Source: JAICJC01 sp963709425
Lineage (GTDB): Bacteria; Actinomycetota; Thermoleophilia; Gaiellales; JAICJC01
Assembly: GCA_963709425.1 (NCBI GenBank)
Contig: CAVPWG010000001.1
Coordinates: 434,001 to 498,000 of the forward strand
Direction: 5' to 3'
Length of the DNA stretch: 64,000 nt
The position numbers were made by a program, and so were the translations under genes. Shown here piece by piece: positions 61,550 through 64,000 of this stretch. How positions within the stretch are numbered: position 1 is the first letter of the stretch; each line of letters begins with the position of its first letter. A model generated the notes under the pieces. The model did no database searches. It was not told the origin of the DNA and was given only the letters and a program-made list of their open reading frames with translations.

Positions 61550-61949
61550 ATGACCCTCAAGACGATGAAGCCCCTCGCAACAGCCGCGGCGATCATGATG
61601 GCAACCGCCGTCGTGGCCGCGCCGGCCCAGGCCCGCGGCACCACGATCACCGCAGCCGCTGCACGGGTCGGCCGGCTTCCCGAACGCGACCGGCTCTGCC
61701 AAGTTCAAGAAAGACGGGACGAAGCGCGAGTTCGAGGCCCAGGTCGAGCACGTTCGCTCGCTGGCCGGCAAGCGCCTCACGGTGTTCGTGCACGGGACGA
61801 AGGTCGGCACGATGATGGTCGGCGGCCTTGGCAAGGCCCACCTCAACCGCTCGACCGAGCTTGGCCAGGCGGTGCCGCGGGTCTCGACGGGCAACCGCGT
61901 GAACGTCCGCACGGCGGCCGGCGCGCTGGTCGTGACCGGGAAGTTCTAG
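61550..61949 (+). CDS. Small secreted protein (one apparent frameshift)
   Basis: 132 aa after correction. Signal peptide (LATAAAIMMATAVVAAPAQA); mature part after the extra base at ~61663 reads GSAKFKKDGTKREFEAQVEH, then LTVFVHGTKVGTMMVGGLGK and ends ALVVTGKF: a small all-beta domain typical of secreted proteins from this lineage. AGAAAGGAACC provides the ribosome-binding site. Function unknown. Confidence 0.65.
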
Positions 61950-62182
61950 GTTCGCGGAGGAGGCCCGAACGGGCACAGGCACGTCGCCGGCCGCCGATGA
62001 GGCGGCCGGCGGTGCGTAACGGAGACATGCGGGCGGTGGCGCGGCGGCCGGTGGGACACGGCGTGCGCCACCGCCCTCGCCATTTCCGTGACGGGCGTCG
62101 CGTAGCGGACGAGCACGCAGACCGCCACCACCAGCGCGACGACCAGGAGCGCGTATTCCACGGTGGCCTGTCCCCGCGACAT
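61946..62182 (-). CDS. Flp/TadE-like small pilin-type protein
   Basis: 78 aa. Opens SRGQATVEYALLVVALVVAV, the type IVb pilin-like motif (GQATVEYALL) with the Glu at +5, then a short basic His/Arg/Pro-rich tail. Probably a pilin or minor pilin of the Tad system whose TadB/TadC genes lie at the right edge. Stop overlaps that of the previous gene (CTAG). Confidence 0.65.
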   Translation of the reverse strand: MSRGQATVEYALLVVALVVAVCVLVRYATPVTEMARAVAHAVSHRPPRHRPHVSVTHRRPPHRRPATCLCPFGPPPRT

Positions 62183-62275
62183 GCCCGCACCGTACGCCGG
62201 CACAGGTGACGGGTGGCCGGCAGGCCGTGACGAATCGGTGCCAAGTCAGCGCGGCGCGGCTGGTACGCTCGGCCG

Positions 62276-62722
62276 ATGGCGGACAGGGCGCGGCTGATCG
62301 GGATCAACCACGTTGCGATCGAGGTCGGGAGCGTCGAGGACGCGCTCGACCTCTACGGCCGGCTGTTCTCGTTCACGCTCCGCGGCCGGGTGCCCCGGAT
62401 GGCCTTCGCCGACATGGGTGACCAGTTCCTGGCGATCGCCGAGCCGCGTCACCAGGCGGCCGACGACGAGCGCCACTTCGGCCTCGTCGTCGACGACGTC
62501 TCAGCCGTGCGCGAAGCGGCCAGGCGCGAAGGCGTCGCGATCGTGGCCGACACCGGCAGGAGCTTCGACTTCCGCGACCCCTGGGGCAACCGGTTCCAGG
62601 TGGTCGGCTACGGCGACGTCCAGTTCGAGCGCGCGGACGGCGTCAAGCGCAAGCTGGGCATCGAGGAGCTCCAGAAGACCCCGGAGGCGCAGCGTCAGAT
62701 CTCAGAGCGCGGGCTCGACTGA
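62276..62722 (+). CDS. VOC-family (glyoxalase/bleomycin-resistance fold) protein
   Basis: 148 aa. INHVAIEVGSVEDALDLYGR, then DERHFGLVVDDVSAVREAAR and FDFRDPWGNRFQVVGYGDV: two beta-alpha-beta-beta-beta modules with metal-ligand His and Glu candidates. Enzyme activity not assigned. ATG lies 6 bases after TACGCT (62264-62269), a leaderless start. Confidence 0.88.
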   Translation: MADRARLIGINHVAIEVGSVEDALDLYGRLFSFTLRGRVPRMAFADMGDQFLAIAEPRHQAADDERHFGLVVDDVSAVREAARREGVAIVADTGRSFDFRDPWGNRFQVVGYGDVQFERADGVKRKLGIEELQKTPEAQRQISERGLD

Positions 62723-62741
62723 CCCAGCTGTTCGGTGGACT

Positions 62742-63017
62742 TCAGGCCGGCGGCCCGCGATGTGCGACGGCGCGGAGGGCCACACCGCTCGCGGCGATCG
62801 CGCCACCCGCGGCGACGATCACGAGCAGGTTCATCCCCGTGAAGGGCAGCGAACCGCTCCCTCCTCCAGCCTGCTCGCCCTTGACGGCGCCGTACTCGCC
62901 ATCGGCCGGCGTGGTATCGGCGAACGCGGGCGCCGCCGCCAGAAGGACCATCGCGACCGCGGAAACCACGATCAGGCCGACAATTCTCGGCATCCTGTTC
63001 AACGTGCTGCACGTCAT
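62742..63017 (-). CDS. Small LPxTG-type surface protein
   Basis: 91 aa. Signal peptide (VGLIVVSAVAMVLLAAAPAF) and C-terminal sorting signal: LPFTG, hydrophobic helix (LLVIVAAGGAIAASGVAL), Arg. Mature part only ~35 residues, Gly-rich. Probably anchored by a sortase (none in view). Start 63017 or ATG 62993 (MPRIVG). Confidence 0.75.
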   Translation of the reverse strand: MTCSTLNRMPRIVGLIVVSAVAMVLLAAAPAFADTTPADGEYGAVKGEQAGGGSGSLPFTGMNLLVIVAAGGAIAASGVALRAVAHRGPPA

Positions 63018-63092
63018 CGCGAAGTCCTCCCGTCGAAATCGGTGCGCTCTACTTCGAGACGCCGGGCGCCGTCCCTTCCTTCCCGTGCGGAT

Positions 63093-63938
63093 CTACGGCT
63101 GACCGCCAAGCGCTCCCGCCACCGTCAGTGCGACGGCGGTGGCGATCGGAAGGAGCGCCGCCGGTACCAGCACGAAGACGACCACAGCGAGAACCCGCGG
63201 GCCGGCGCGCGCCGCCCGCTCCTGCACCGTCCGCGCGGCCTCGGCCCTGCTGCGCCGAGCCTGATCGCGAAGGCTGTCAGCCAGCGGCACCCCGAGGCGA
63301 TCACTCAGGCGAAGCGCAAGACCGAGTGCTGCGAGCGTCGGCGCACCCGTGCGCTCGCTCAGATCGCGGAATTCCTCGCCGCGCGGTCGTCCGAGGGTCA
63401 TCGACACTCGCGAACGCTCCAGCTCCTCGGCCAGCTCGCCGCCCGTCGCGCGCGCCGCGCCGTCGATCGCCGCGTCGAGCGGCATGCCTGCCCGTACCGC
63501 GACGGCCAGCAGCTCGAGCAGCTCCGGCGCGGCACGCTCGATTCGTCTTGCCCGCCGAGCGGCCGCCGAGCGCAGCCAGAGGTCGGGATAGACGCAGCCG
63601 AACGCGAGAAGCACGCCTCCCGCGACGATGCCGCCCGGTCCGCCGATGACGAGCGCGCCCACGAGGCCGAGTCCGCCGAAGCACGCGGCCGATGTCGCAC
63701 GAGCGGCCACGACGTCGGCCGGGGTGCTGTCGACGCCGGCGCGGCGAAGGAGGTCGCGATCAGGCGGCCGCGCGATGCTCGCGGGAAGGTGCGACGCGGG
63801 CCGTCGACCGATCTCGGCCATCGCCGCGAGCGTCGGCCGGGGAGTGCGGCGCCGAACCGGGCGAGGCTCTCGCCTGTGGGCCCGCACGGCCTCGGCCCCG
63901 CACAGCGCCCCGACGAGCAGGAGGGCCCATCCACTCAC
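63093..63938 (-). CDS. tadC: Type II secretion system F-domain protein, TadC-like
   Basis: 281 aa. T2SSF domain: ELLELLAVAVRAGMPLDAAI, ALGLALRLSDRLGVPLADSL, RAEAARTVQERAARAGPRVL, flanked by membrane helices. Platform protein of the Tad/Flp pilus. GTG 63938 overlaps the preceding gene stop (GTGA). Confidence 0.88.
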   Translation of the reverse strand: MSGWALLLVGALCGAEAVRAHRREPRPVRRRTPRPTLAAMAEIGRRPASHLPASIARPPDRDLLRRAGVDSTPADVVAARATSAACFGGLGLVGALVIGGPGGIVAGGVLLAFGCVYPDLWLRSAAARRARRIERAAPELLELLAVAVRAGMPLDAAIDGAARATGGELAEELERSRVSMTLGRPRGEEFRDLSERTGAPTLAALGLALRLSDRLGVPLADSLRDQARRSRAEAARTVQERAARAGPRVLAVVVFVLVPAALLPIATAVALTVAGALGGQP

Positions 63939-64000
63939 GGATCCACCGCTGCGATTCGAGCGATCAGGACGTGGCCGATCCCGGCGAGCAGTGCCGACAC
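63935..64000 (-). CDS. tadB: C-terminal end of TadB-like protein (partial)
   Basis: Only the last 21 codons are visible (ALLAGIGHVLIARIAAVDP before the stop), a hydrophobic helix plus the IARIAAVD tail typical of TadB. Overlaps tadC by GTGA. Identification rests on position and this tail. Confidence 0.6.
   Translation of the reverse strand: MSALLAGIGHVLIARIAAVDP

Overview
The window is a GC-rich stretch of a bacterial chromosome, most likely from a deep-branching actinobacterium (Thermoleophilia/Gaiellales-like is my best guess). The clues are an actinobacterial-type (group 1h) [NiFe] hydrogenase, a complete mraZ-to-ftsZ division cluster with a meso-DAP-type MurE, a split GcvPA/GcvPB glycine decarboxylase, Tad/Flp pilus genes, and many starts that sit 6-8 bases after a TANNNT -10 box (leaderless transcripts). 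No insertion sequences, phage genes or CRISPR arrays were seen.

Layout. 1-3917 (minus): hypC, a second HypC-like gene, hypD, hypE, hydrogenase small subunit and the start of the large subunit, nearly all coupled by 1-4 base overlaps. 4035-6065 (plus): a duplicated palindromic operator, a Crp/Fnr-like regulator and an orphan second hydrogenase small subunit with no large subunit next to it. 6116-13563: efflux genes under TetR and MarR control, including an MFS transporter fused to a winged helix, a DUF899 protein and a small membrane peptide. 13564-21635: Ni/Co permease, TadG-like vWA protein, lipoprotein, Tat-exported protein, peptidase-like hydrolase and a seven-repeat secreted protein. 21662-24378: GNAT, RidA, tRNA-Glu, cupin and small membrane proteins. 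24464-28934: gltX, nfo, arfB and proS; proS is preceded by a proline-rich, apparently leaderless leader peptide and a hairpin that can pair in two ways. 28976-34343 (minus): glycine cleavage operon gcvT-H-PA-PB with a HAD hydrolase and a Cys-rich protein. 35180-50642 (minus): the division/cell-wall cluster, with a MraZ box overlapping its promoter. 50815-53272: NlpC/P60 hydrolase and primary-type sigma factor. 53280-56610 (minus): NAD salvage operon nrtR-pncB-(nicotinamidase::NAD synthetase). 56626-61949: aldehyde dehydrogenase, two-component system and three small secreted proteins. 61946-64000: small pilin-like protein, VOC protein, LPFTG protein, TadC and TadB end.

Many genes from 30 kb onward, including essential ones (ftsL, ftsI, murB), contain single-base frameshifts. 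I count about 15, all but one an insertion. In every case removing the extra base, or adding the missing one, restores a full-length protein and the operon overlaps. These are most likely sequence or assembly errors, so I annotate the genes as CDS spanning the shift. Coordinates include stop codons.

How the genes work together. The hydrogenase block together with the nickel permease suggests scavenging of trace atmospheric H2. The cell-wall block makes lipid II and the division machinery. The NAD block recycles nicotinamide under NrtR control. The two efflux blocks each carry their own repressor.
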